Shown: positions 30,921-41,994 of the stretch, in pieces
How the letters are laid out: each line of letters starts with the position of its first letter
Position numbering within the stretch: the stretch's first letter is position 1
Source: Guyanagaster necrorhizus
Lineage: Eukaryota; Basidiomycota; Agaricomycetes; Agaricales; Physalacriaceae
Length of the DNA stretch: 64,000 nucleotides
Reading direction: 5' to 3'
Assembly (NCBI RefSeq): GCF_019112545.1
Contig: NW_025064931.1
Span: 85,725-149,724, forward strand
The notes under the pieces: model-generated
What the model saw: the letters and a program-made list of their open reading frames with translations, nothing else
Told to the model about the DNA's origin: nothing
The model's database searches: none
Program-made: the position numbers and the translations under genes

Positions 30921-32626
30921 TGGTGGTTTGGACTTTCTATCTGACCAGCAGAGATACTTAGCTGGGACGCTGCTGGGTGACAAGATTCTTTATACATTTG
31001 GAAAGTTGTGGAGTGGGAAGCGTTGGCTTGGGGTCACCCTGACTACCCGCTCCTACGACGACGCTGTGCAGATACACGATGTTCGGTTCTCCTTCCGTAT
31101 CGTGAGGACATAGCCGTCTTCAATTGCCGAGACTTTGGAGTGTTTCTTGCATGGATTCTTCCGCCTACCTCTGATCCTCGAGTTCCCAGCAGGTACCATG
31201 GGAAACTCGCACCACCTCCATCAAACGTGCTTCCACCCACTATCAAGAGTGCGCCTTCGACCATAATCGCTTAAGACGGCGACCCGGGTGTTGAGAGCTG
31301 GAAAACCTCTCCTCGGTGGTCGTGCCAAAAGGTACACCATATGAGGTCGGAAGCCGCAGATACTGCGTGGAAGGATCGCAGTGCTCACAGTCATAATAAT
31401 TTGAAGGACCAGCGCGGCTGCACCGATCGGTTCGTTTGCTACGTACGTTTTTTTTAGCGGCGGCAGACCTGGCCCTGGTGGGTATGTTTCTCGATGAGTA
31501 TGTACCCCCACTTACATCTATCATAGGCCGGAATAGAAGGAGCGAACTGGTAGACCCCGTTTTCAGGGATTACGAAGACAAAGAGGTGGCTCAATGGGCC
31601 TTCAACTATGCATAGGGTAGGCTCACCTATAAGTGAAGTAGTCGCCGCCATTAGGCGAGGCGAGGCGACGCGTCTATTCCACTTGGTGAGTGAACCCTTG
31701 CTTATCACATCCTACACTAATCGATTGTGTATAGCTTGGAATGCGTTTTGAACGCCTTCGGATGCAATCATGAAGGTTTTAGAAGCCGATGCAGCATCGG
31801 AGAGACGCTGTGTACTAGTCAATAACCGCATGGAAAATGTCTTCTGCATGTGTACCTTCCCTTCTTCTTTGGATACGAGGATTACCTAGTTGATGCTGGC
31901 CATCAATGCCATTTTTGCTGTAACCTCGATCGACGTGGATCTCACGTTATGTGCATTGTCCTACGTCTGCATTGAAAGCATACAAATCGAGACCTGTAAT
32001 ATTCAAGAGAGAGCTGATGATGCACGAGGACTCGTCTGAGACGAATCGATAAAGAAAGGGAAAAAAACATTCCAACGAATCTTGCGCATTGGGACTCGAA
32101 CTCGGTTTCGTACTGTAACCACTCATCGCTGCGAGCCTCCGTTCTATCATCTTGTATGGCTTTCAAGTTACGAGATGGACATACATAATCGCAGATTTTT
32201 TTTTTTGAGGATGTAACCCGCGGTACGATGTCTTTGTGTGACAGGATAAGAGCATATCGAGGCTACGGTAAGCTTATAGTAAGTTTCAGGTAATTAGTTA
32301 GTTTTTACATCTTTCGAACAATCAATCATGTTTATCATTATCTGACTCGCGTTTCTCTCTGAACGTGTGGGCTAGCGCCCTCCGTTGTATTCTAATCTAA
32401 CTCTTGCCGGCTGAGCACCCTGGAACAGCTCCTCGGGCGGGTTATTACCCTCCTTCGTGCTGGGAATCTAGCACTAACTTTTCTTGGACTCCAAGCCTTG
32501 AAGTCACGAACCTTGAAGCCCTAGCTTCACACTTTGGCTTAGCGTAAGGGCTAAGCGCAGCATAGATGGAGACATAGAAACACGACGGTCATATAAACCT
32601 TCGAGCAAAGAAATCCTTCGCACTTT
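30921..32626. other. Intergenic, no supported gene
   Basis: Several short open stretches on both strands but none with a recognisable domain or convincing splice sites. A poly-T run is at about 32197. A tRNA-like B-box (GTTCGAGTCCC, minus strand, about 32095) does not fold. Confidence 0.4.
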
Positions 32627-33246
32627 CTACCAATGTAAACGATGAGTCGGACACAGGTACCCATCCGGATTCTTGAACAGATACAGCTGGTGGTACTCCT
32701 CCGCGTCCCACCAAGGCCCAGCCTCGACGATCTCCGTGACGATCTTCCTTGTGAAATGCTTCTCCTGCACCTCCTCCGTCACGCGTCGGGCAACCACCGC
32801 TTGTTCAGGCGAGTTGGTGAATATCGCAGAGCGGTATTCTGCTGGGATATGAGAAGACGAAATGGGGATAAAGTGAATGGTGGGGGAGACGTACGTGTGC
32901 CGGTATCCTTACCTTGGCTGTTCAGAGTCGTTGGGTCGTGCGTGCGGTAGAAGAACTCTATCGAGGTTGGCATTAGGCTCATGGTTGATATCAAGAAGGA
33001 AGGTGACGCGCCGAGGAGCTCATCGTACCCCACCACAGCTGGGTCAAACTCGACCTTTATCGCCTCCGCGTGGTCCGTCGAGCCTGTACAGACAGTCTCG
33101 TAATTAGGGTTCGTCGAGTCTTCCTTGCCGCCGGTGTAGCCCACGGTGGTGTTGAGTATTCCTTTGCCCTCAGGGTAGTGCTTGAGGAAGATGTGCTGGA
33201 CACCCCAGAAGCATCCTGAAGCAAAGGTGGCGATTTCGGTGGGCAT
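32627..33246 (-). CDS. msrA: Peptide methionine sulfoxide reductase A
   Basis: Three exons: 33246-33012, 32957-32895 and 32838-32627; 169 aa, the normal single-domain MsrA size. It reduces methionine-S-sulfoxide in proteins, repairing oxidative damage. Catalytic GCFWG (Cys12), GYTGG, HAEAIKVEFDP, EFFYRTHDPTT, GTQYRSAI and a C-terminal YLCPTHRLHW with the likely resolving cysteine are all present. The first intron starts GC rather than GT and is 54 nt, in frame and without a stop. The second ends in a tandem CAGCAG acceptor; only the second gives the conserved TQYRS. Confidence 0.93.
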
Positions 33247-33407
33247 GGCTGGTGGACGCTAGATACATCTCAAGCGTAGACGAGATGGGTAAATAATCAC
33301 TGCAAGGTCGCGTCATGTATGGCAGGAATGAGAAATACTTCCACGTGCCCATTTCAAGGTTTGCGGTCTTCCAAATTGAGGATGCAACGGCAGCTTGAGA
33401 GCATGTC

Positions 33408-33490
33408 GAGTCGGTGGCGAAGCTGGTTATCGCATCCGTCTCACATTTCTCTGTCACGGAAGGTCCTCAGTTCGATCCTGGGTCGACTCA
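33408..33490 (+). tRNA. tRNA-Val(CAC) with a 9-nt intron
   Basis: Folds by eye: acceptor GAGTCGG/TCGACTC, D stem GCGA/TCGC with GG in the loop, anticodon stem TCCGT/ACGGA, T stem CTCAG/CTGGG with loop TTCGATC, discriminator A. The anticodon loop is CTCACAC with anticodon CAC at 33442-33444. The intron TTTCTCTGT (33446-33454) follows position 37, the canonical eukaryotic site. Downstream T-runs at about 33518 could end Pol III transcription. Confidence 0.9.
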
Positions 33491-33730
33491 CTGGATTAGC
33501 TCTTGGCTGGATTATAGTTCTTGTTTTTCCTTTCCTCGGCGTTTGCTGCTAATGTCGCGAAGCACTAAACTTAAAAGTTGTTCATTGCCAAGTTGCTAAT
33601 GCCAAATGGCAGGCACTGGATGGAAAGCTAAATCTGACTATGAACAGTGAATATGGGGCTTAAGTCATGAATACTGTCTAGAGACAGACAGATGGCAGAG
33701 AAGCGTGCATCTATCATGTACATATCCAGG

Positions 33731-35245
33731 TCAATCTGCTACTATTGCATGGTCAAACCAAGGCGGGTTCCGAAGTTCTAAGTAGTGGAGTTGCGGGTCG
33801 ACCGTCAACACACCAATCTCAAATTCATCGAACCCACACTTCCTAAATTCATCTAAATAGGATGGCACCGAGCTCGAGATCTGCACCTTATCCAATTTTT
33901 CGACATCCAGAGCCACACTCTTTGCTTCATCCAACCTCTCCCTGATGAAATTAACGAGCAGCAGAACATGATCTTTCGAGAGATAAACTTTGCTGGAAAG
34001 CCTGATATGGAGTCTCCGCAATTTAGGAAAGAGGTCACACCTAGTCGGGGAGAACATTGCGACTAATGTCGCAGAGGTGTGGATAGTTATGGCAAAATCC
34101 TCAACCATCTGCATATAATAGGGTTGTATGAGCTGTGTTCTGAATGACCTGCAGGTCATGGATAGGCTGCGCAGATGAAACGAAGATCTGTCCATGAAAG
34201 CCGACATCGCTTCGGCACAGACACACTCGTTTCGTTCATATTGCTCGTCAATTTCCAGGTGCTTCAGTGAGGGCAACGTGAGAACGGCCAACACGCGCGT
34301 GGTATTCACAGCCAAATATTTGATGCGGTCGTGCCGGATGGGTGATTGTAGAGAGCCAGTACCCGAGCCACGATACCACAAGTGGCACTCGACAAGGGCG
34401 GGAAACTTAAAGATAGTCCTCAGAGCGCCTGGGCGATCGACATATCCCGCGAAATGAGTGATATGGTTCCCAGTCAACATGTGTTCGGAAAACAATGGTC
34501 CGTCAAGGGATATTTTTCGTAGAGATGGGACATTGGAAAACAAGTGTCTCCACTCGACACCATCAGGGTTATGGCGGTAATAGGTACACAAATGGATTCG
34601 AGCCTCCTCCAAAAGGGGCATTTTCCCACATAGAGCAGAAATATGCTTAAGGAATTCCATTGGTATCACGAAACACACAAATTTCCACCGTGACGAGCTC
34701 GTTATTAGCACCTTGAAGACCGCCTCGTGGAGGTCGAGAATGGCAGACTGTGGATGATGTACAAAAAACATTGCTCTGATATGCAGCGGACAATCTCGTG
34801 AACGGCGAAGATACTCGGCGAGGACATGGAGCGACTGAGAGGTATATACGCCCTTCAACGTGGGTCTGGACCATACCAAAGGCGTGTCAAGAACGAGGTC
34901 GCGCCATGGAGCACACACTTGTCCTAAAGTCCACGGGCCACCGCTGAGATCGATACTATCATGATCAGCAGCCACTTGAGAGAAGATCTCTCTGAGGACA
35001 TCCGGCGGGAGGTGCCACACAGGTGCAAGAGCAGATCTGCGCATTGCTAGGGAGAGTGTGACTTGGTCCCTCCGTGAGACTAAGAGAGCACTCTGCTCAT
35101 CGAAGTATCTGACTTGATGCTCGAGAAGGGGTATCTCTTTGTCGAAGCGCGCCTTGTCGAGGTCGGTGAGAAGGATACCAGTGGGATGACGGAAGAAGGA
35201 GGATATGGGCGTGTCGTCGACGGAATTGTCGGATGGAGTTGACAT
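33731..35245 (-). CDS. F-box-like protein (504 aa)
   Basis: A single open exon. The N-terminal part has a coiled-coil-like stretch (about residues 27-60), then an F-box-like motif at about 76-115 (VWHLPPDVLREIFSQVA, then LGQVCAPWRDLVLDTPLVW). A long C-terminal region of irregular leucine-rich repeats follows, as in the large agaricomycete F-box family. F-box proteins bridge substrates to SCF ubiquitin ligases; the target is unknown. A frameshifted inverted paralogue lies at 40179-41687. Confidence 0.85.
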   Translation of the reverse strand: MSTPSDNSVDDTPISSFFRHPTGILLTDLDKARFDKEIPLLEHQVRYFDEQSALLVSRRDQVTLSLAMRRSALAPVWHLPPDVLREIFSQVAADHDSIDLSGGPWTLGQVCAPWRDLVLDTPLVWSRPTLKGVYTSQSLHVLAEYLRRSRDCPLHIRAMFFVHHPQSAILDLHEAVFKVLITSSSRWKFVCFVIPMEFLKHISALCGKMPLLEEARIHLCTYYRHNPDGVEWRHLFSNVPSLRKISLDGPLFSEHMLTGNHITHFAGYVDRPGALRTIFKFPALVECHLWYRGSGTGSLQSPIRHDRIKYLAVNTTRVLAVLTLPSLKHLEIDEQYERNECVCAEAMSAFMDRSSFHLRSLSMTCRSFRTQLIQPYYMQMVEDFAITIHTSATLVAMFSPTRCDLFPKLRRLHIRLSSKVYLSKDHVLLLVNFIRERLDEAKSVALDVEKLDKVQISSSVPSYLDEFRKCGFDEFEIGVLTVDPQLHYLELRNPPWFDHAIVAD

Positions 35246-38200
35246 AGGGATTTACAACAAGGTCTCTATTCCTCAGGTTAATACCGGCTTTGGTGAGGAC
35301 ACTAACAAAGGCGTTTGATTTGTGTTTTTGATAAGCCAAGAGTTGTGGTAGGATGTCCGGCCCGGGAGGTTTAAATCGGATCGGAGTCTGAATGTCGCTT
35401 TTCGGCAGCGAGTCCTGGATGCCACATCTTTGCTATGTAGGGTCCGTCTCGACTCTCATTTGCTACGTTCAATATCTCTGCATAGGAAGAATGGAAGAAA
35501 TGGCGGCCTATTAGCTGGAAGTAATATCATTTTGGTCTGCTAATCTTTTACCTCTTTCCGAGTCTCGTATTCATTCGTATTTAGATTTGTTCGTTTGATT
35601 TGCTCCTTCAAGATCCACGATATGTATCCGACAAGAAAAGACAAAGTTCAATCTTATTTATATCGCACTCTACATATCCTCACTATCCATGGCTCTTCTC
35701 TGCCCATGGTACTTCTGCTTCCCTTGCCATCCTCTGGCCTATGAGTCGGTCGCCAGTGTGACTGCCTCTACGGTCGAATCCATGTGCCCCGTCATTACAG
35801 TACTGCCGCGGAATCAGATTTGGGAAGGGCGTTATGGATTCCCACGTCATCCTTCTTCTTTCCTCCCGTCCATTACCGACGCCATTCTCACCGTCTGGTA
35901 GGACGACATGAACCTTGACTTTGGCCATATTAGCGCCGGTATCTCCCCGGTGCGCTACGATGCGAGGTTGAAGCTGAAGTTGAAAGACCCGAGTTTTCTC
36001 GAGTACGCCCATTCCTATGTGTATGTGCGCGAAATAGCGGCCATTATCCGACGCTTATCACTTATTGTTGGCTGGACACCATGTTATTTTGGTCTGCTAA
36101 TCTCTTACCTCCTTCCGAGTCTCGTACTCATTCATATTCAGATTCGTTTGCTTGATTTGCTCCTTCAATATCTGCGATACGTATCCGACAATAATAGCCA
36201 CTGTTCAATCTTTACATCGTGCTCTACAGCCATCAGCTGGTCCCCATCCACTAACACCACCCATCGTACTTCTGCTTCCCCGCCATCCTCTGACCAATAA
36301 GACAATAGTCAGTGTGACCGCCTCGAAACTACCTACGGCTTCTCCCGCCCTTCAATTAGTTCGTACACGTCAACGTTAGTTTGGCTTGACGAAGGTGGGA
36401 ATCTGACAATCAACTCAGCTTCGTGTTCTTGCAGTTTGCCACTCCATCGTGCGACGATGCCGTCGGGTATGGGAACGGGCTGCATGAAACGAGGAAGAGG
36501 AATGCTTTTGGTGTTTATACCTGGCCAGCATTGGGGATGAAGGGAATGGTAGAAGGAGGCTTTGTGCGCCCTGTGCGGCAGGCTTGCCGCTCCTTGTACG
36601 ACCAGCCGTGATCGAGCACAAACGTCGATGTTGGAACTATGGGATCCTGCTCGAATTCTCGGACAACTTGGTGTTTGGTCTCATCATTGCCAAGATCCTC
36701 GGTGCGTAGTCATATCTCAGGGTGTAAACAGGGTCTGATCCATGCATGTTCCATAGATTGCAGATACCACTAGCGCTGGGAAGACTAGCAAGAGTAACCT
36801 CTGTGTCGCTACATTGAGCGACTTGGTCCCGGTATATCAAAATGTCCCCTTCGAAGACATGAATAATATCGCTGGTCATTCAGGAGGCGCACGATTCTTG
36901 AACTGTGTTCCCAATATCCTTCGCGACTTCCTCCGACTTTTGCTATCCTTCCATTATGACGTCTATGCACTTTAATGTGCCCATTTCATTACGCTGCAAC
37001 ATCAGGTTCAGAACACTCCATTGACTCCCTATCCAGGAAACGTCGATGACACTACGGTGTTCTACTCTTAGCATCATATCCTGGATCTTCGATGTTCCAT
37101 CCTTCGAACTCCAACTCCTCCTGCGACTCTTTCGACAGATTTACCAGCGACCTGACCGGCTTCGTCTGTACCCTGTAGCACCTCTTCACCCTCAGCTTCT
37201 TCAACTTTCCAAACGCCATTACCCACGGACTCCCCATCAGCAGCTCTACTACTCTTGCGCTTCTCTCCATGCCTAGCTCCTCGGACCATCATCTGCCTCA
37301 GAAGTACCGCTAGATACGGCGGTGCCATAATGACACCAAATGGCAACCTCTTCAGCCCTCGAAGCATCACCAAAATACCCAAGAGTCCTGGGAGGGTGCC
37401 AAAGTGCACGTAGTCCAGATATGGAGAAGTTATCTGAGGCGTAATTGTGTGCTCGAATGACAGTATGCACTGGTGTATGCGCGAAGGGTTCCTCCAGCAG
37501 AGGGTGTATATGCCTAGAGATGTTAGGTTCAGTAACGGGGCAAGGATAGTAGACAGGGAAGGATCGTGCGCTACCCATTTTTTATCACGCGCTGTCTTCT
37601 GTACGAGGTCATCGGTGAGGTTGTTCATCATCCTCACATCCTTGTCGTCTCGAGGGAGCAGGAGGCGAGAGTGCGAGGTTCAATGATACGGTCGCTTAAA
37701 AGTTAAGTCCGAGGACGCAGTCGGAAGAGTCCGGCCCGGGAGCTTTGAATCGACCTGACAGCAGACTCAGAGTCGATGACACAGGTCCTGTCCTCATCCA
37801 AACTACACCTCTTTGATATCAGAACAAACAACTGATAGTCAGGCCCAATGAGCGAGGACTTGGGCAATATCCTGGGGTGTATCTGTGTATGAATTTGTTC
37901 GCGGCGATATCCACCAATACACTGTAGCATTCTCAATCTGGTCTCTCAACAAGAAGACATAAATATTTCCCCCCTCTCATTCTCTAGTTGGCAACTCTGA
38001 ACCATCAGACTTGTGCAATCATCACAGTGTCATCTTTGCCTGGCGGGAGCGCCTCCTCAAAGGGATGTGCACCACTCTGATTCGCCACACGTACTTAAAC
38101 GTTTGAATATTATAAACCGCGATGATGTGTGGGAATATATCAGGGGAACATGATAGCTCCCCGAGCGATGGTTTAGTGAGTGAATTTCATCACTGATGCT

Positions 38201-38556
38201 TGTACACTGGATTAAATTGTATGATCAAAGAGCTCAATTTCTTCTGCCTCGACGACAGCGTCTAAATTATTACATGACCTTTACCTGTGCTGCCCATAGT
38301 TACTACCGGGCTGGCTTCTTTTGCGATCTTGCCTGGAGAAGACACGGTGAACATGTCTGTTCGGAGCGACTGGAATATTCTGACAGTCACACGGAACATG
38401 GCAAGATGATCACTGTCCTCTCAACCATCTCTCTGATATTCCCATCCTGCTTCCATACATAAGCACGACACGACCATCTTTCAATAGATCGCCATTCTGT
38501 CGTTCCCTCTCACATCCGCTCGACACACTGTTCTTTTCCGTTTTAATCGGAGGCTC
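35246..38556. other. Gene-poor stretch with a short direct duplication
   Basis: 35520-35640 and 36085-36205 are direct repeats (TTTTGGTCTGCTAATC, then TTTGATTTGCTCCTTCAA-like). Apart from the F-box/LRR remnant at 37050-37637 I see no supportable gene. One open minus-strand stretch, 36012-35683, has no recognisable domain. Confidence 0.45.
37050..37637 (-). pseudogene. F-box/LRR-like remnant without an F-box
   Basis: The minus strand reads MRMMNNLTDDLVQKTARDKK, then LSTILAPLLNLTSLGIYTL and YLDYVHFGTLPGLLGILV, the style of the leucine-rich C-termini of agaricomycete F-box proteins. Near 37300 the sensible frame shifts: VVELLMGSPWVMAFGKLKKL reads in another frame. No F-box or clear N-terminus is present. 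Could also be a poorly modelled spliced gene. Confidence 0.4.
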
Positions 38557-39810
38557 ATGTATGGCTTGCTCTTGCTCATATTGTGCGTCGTTCAGCATAG
38601 TTACAGAAGACATTCCCACCGTGTAACTCCCATGCAGATCCATTGCAAAAAGGTCATTCGGACTCAATATCACCGTCTCTGTGCCTGGCTATGTGCGGAT
38701 AGGCGAAACCATCTCCGTAGTGCTGACCTACTCGGATGGTGATCCAGCCAATTTCTACCTATCCATGTATTGCACGAATGAGGGGCAGACGGATGATTCT
38801 GTTTCCAACGTCGCCAATTTTACGTCCGATACGACTGAAGATATATCTGTTGTTTCGTTTGGGTGAGTCCCGGAATCTTTTGTGCCTGCTTTCTCTGACA
38901 TAGAATCCGATATAGGAACTGTATCATTCATGCGCTCCTTCGTTCCGACTCTGAGTATGCCCTTTGCTTCTACTCTTTGTCGATATCACTGAAGCGGTGT
39001 TTAGGTCTCAAGCAGACACCCTCGTCACTGAGAGCGAACCTTTTGATCTTCTGGGAAATAACTCCGATTCACAGCCTTCTTCAACCAGTACACCTGCTGA
39101 TCGGTAAGTCCTTTCAGTCCAGCCGGTGATCCTGATTTGAATGGCCAGAATGCAGCGTGATGCTCATGGTGCAGATGGTCAACCTCGCCTTGGGGGCAAC
39201 ATCGTTCCTCGGGGTCCTAGGAATCATTCTATATCTATTCCTCCAGCGCACGCGGGTCCCGCGACGGAATAGACTAAGTAGGAAACCACTTTCCATTGCT
39301 GATCCAGAATCACCAGCAATCATATTACCCTCTGATCAGCATCTCGCCCTCGTGTCGCCTAAATCGTTGGAACCAGCAAGAGGAGTCGGGAATTTCTCCT
39401 TTGTATCCAGAGGAACGCCGGACGTTCCCGCTGCCGTACAGAGTGTGCGGACATCCGACCCGTCTCTGTATTCCGCAACCACCAGCGAAAATGTGACTTT
39501 CCTCTCCTTCCCTCTTCCACCGACCATTAGACAGTCGGAATTACAGCAATTTGCTGCACATCTGAGACGCGAGGTCTCGTTGCGATCCGCAAAGATCAGC
39601 TTGGAGGAAGGTCAGGGTGCTGGCGAGGAGCGTCTGCGAAAACAGATTGCCGGGATGCGAAGTGAGATTGCGTATCTGACGGCCGAGCTGGACTTGACCT
39701 GGGCGTTGGGGTTCGGTCAGATTACGCCGTCGTCTGGTAGGAGGTCAGCGGAGAGTGGGACTGTTTCGGTGTATTCTCGTGCGCCGCAGGTTTCTAATGT
39801 AATTTCGTGA
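38557..39810 (+). CDS. Single-pass membrane protein with extracellular beta-rich domain
   Basis: Five exons: 38557-38582, 38638-38862, 38916-38954, 39005-39103 and 39156-39810; 347 aa. Layout: short hydrophobic N-terminus (MYGLLLLILSIA), an extracellular domain (ITVSVPGYVRIGETISVVLT, YSDGDPANFYL), a Ser/Thr-rich linker, a membrane helix (LGATSFLGVLGIILYLFL), a basic stop-transfer (QRTRVPRRNR), a Ser/Pro-rich cytosolic tail and a coiled coil (RLRKQIAGMRSEIAYLTAEL). Agaricomycete genomes have many such proteins of unknown function; a wall-sensing or adhesion role is only a guess. All splice phases agree. Its 3' end is duplicated at about 41790-41947. Confidence 0.75.
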
Positions 39811-40178
39811 TAGGTTTTCATATATACTGTGTATATATTGTGTTAGGGAACAGGAACTTTGGTTACTCTGCATATAATAAAGTGAACAAAAATATGATTC
39901 AAGGCTCGGGCTTTTTCGGTGTCTTTCCGGCCTAGCCAGATTGGGTCCTTATGCCGGTACCACCAATACCACTTGGTTGAAACTCTACGACGACTCTCCT
40001 GCCTTATCTCTCGGCTCTTCCAAAACACAAACAGAATACCCCTTGTCTGCTCCTTTGTCAAAGTGCTATTGATTTGAAAGTTGCAAAATACGCGTATTTC
40101 TGTCAGGTGAGGGAGGTGTCACTTGTTCGAGTCCAACTTTTCTGATCGACTGATAAATATTTGCAGAGCTCGTAAAGC

Positions 40179-41687
40179 ATGTCGACCTCATTCGAGATCT
40201 CCGACAATTCGATCGATGTCACGCCCATATCCTCCTTTTTCCGTCATCCTACTGGTATCCTTCTCACCGACCTCGACAAGGCGCGCTTCGACAAAGAGAT
40301 TCCCCCCCTCGAGCGTCAAGTCAGATACTTCGATGAGCAGAGTGCTTTCTTAGTCTCACAGAGGGACCCGACTCGCACTCTTCCCAGTAAGGCGCAGACC
40401 TGCTCCTGTACCTGTGTGGCACCTCCCGCCGGATGTCCTCATAGAGATCTTCTCCCACGTGACTGTTGATCATGATAGTCTCGATCTCAGCAGTGGCCCG
40501 TGGACTTTAGGACAGGTGTGTGCTCTATGGCGCGACCTCGTTCTTGACACGCCTTTGGTATGGTCCAGACCCACGTTGAAGGGCGTATACACCTCTCAGT
40601 CGCTCCAAGTCCTCGCCGAGTATCTTCGCCGTTCACGAGATTGTCCGCTGCATATCAGTGAGTGCAATGTTTTCTCAACGAGCAGAGTGGAGTCCCGATC
40701 TCCGCGAGCCGTTCTTCGAGGTGCTAATGAAGATCTCGCCACGGTGGAAATTTGTGCATTTCGTGATGCCAATGGAATTCCTCACGCATCTTTCTGCTCA
40801 ATGTGGGAAAAATTCTCCTTTTGGAGGAGGCTCGAATCCAGCTGTGTACCCATTACCGATCTATCCCTGATGACAATGACGAGTACAGAGACTTGTTTTC
40901 CAATGTCCCATCTCTACGAAAAATAGGCCTTCACGGACTAACGTTTTCCGAACCGATGTTGACTGGGAACCATGTCACTCATTTTGCAGGAGAGCTCGAT
41001 CATCTGGACGATATCAAGACTATCTTCGAGTTTCCCGCTCTTTTCGAGTGCCGCTTGCAGTATAATGGCAAGGATAGTGTCTTTCCATTATCACCCATCC
41101 AGAACGACCGCATCAAATATTTGGTCGTGAATATCACACGCATTTTGAACGTTCTAACGTTGCCCTCATTGGAGCACCTAGAGATTGACGAACAATGGGG
41201 AGCACCTATGAGTGCCTGCACCGAAGCGATGTCGGCTTTCGTGGACAGATCCTCGTCTCATCTGCGCAGCCTATCCATGACCGAGATAGCGGTCCTAAAG
41301 CAGTTCATCCATTCATATTATGCGCAGACGGTTGAGGATTTTACAGTGACTATCAAATTATCTTGCTGGTTGGCCGCAGTTTTCTACCCTTGGAATAGGT
41401 ATGAATTCATTCCTAATTTGCGGAGACTGCGGATCAGATTTTGGGACCAAGATGAAGTTCATCTCCATGAAGACCATGTCGTGACGCTCGTTAATTTCAT
41501 CAGGGGAAGGTTGGATGAAGCAACGAGTGTGGCTCTGGGTGTCAAAAAATTAGATATGGTGCATATCTCAAGTAAGCAGTCATCCTATTTGGACCAGATT
41601 AGGAAGGGTGGATTGGATGAATCCGATGGTTGTGTGTTGGAGGCCTTGCCGCCTGCGGATCGCTATGACTTTTCAGTCGATTTTTGA
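40179..41687 (+). pseudogene. F-box protein paralogue, frameshifted
   Basis: Strong similarity to the gene at 33731-35245 but on the other strand. It starts MSTSFEISDNSIDVTPISSF. The frame breaks at about 40375 (one extra base before VWHLPPDVLIEIFSHV) and again after DCPLHI at about 40660 and near 40800. From 40803 the C-terminal 290 codons are open. At least three frame changes across the F-box make a full protein unlikely; a truncated C-terminal product cannot be excluded. Confidence 0.8.
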
Positions 41688-41789
41688 GGTTCGCCTTGTA
41701 CTGCTAGATCACCCCGGATAACCCTGATTGAATGGTGTGCTGCTTTCAAGGCAAAGAACTAGAAATGACATTATCAATTCATAGCAGCG

Positions 41790-41947
41790 ATAGGGGATCA
41801 ACAGAGAGTGGGACTGTTTCGGTGTATTCTCGCGCACACCATAGGTTGTTAATGCAATTTCGTACGGATTCATATTATGCGTCATATGCTGTACTGCGTA
41901 TTCCGCATAATATTAGGGAACAGGAGCGTCAGTTACTATACATATAA
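41790..41947 (+). repeat. Duplicate of the 3' end of the membrane-protein gene
   Basis: Matches 39750-39885 (GAGAGTGGGACTGTTTCGG, TGTATTCTCG, then TTAGGGAACAGGA) in the same orientation. The F-box pseudogene lies exactly between the two copies. Confidence 0.75.
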
Positions 41948-41994
41948 AGAAAATGGAAAAATATTGAGATCATATGCTCTCTCACAAGGCCTGC

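Noticed and set aside
32085..32165. tRNA-like sequence on the minus strand (GTTCGAGTCCC with a GAGTGGTTA-like D box)
   Set aside because: The T stem does not pair and no acceptor partner or anticodon arm can be formed; kept only as a chance or decayed B box.
35683..36012. Open minus-strand frame of 109 codons
   Set aside because: No domain, no clear start context, and it overlaps a local direct duplication; not enough to call a gene.
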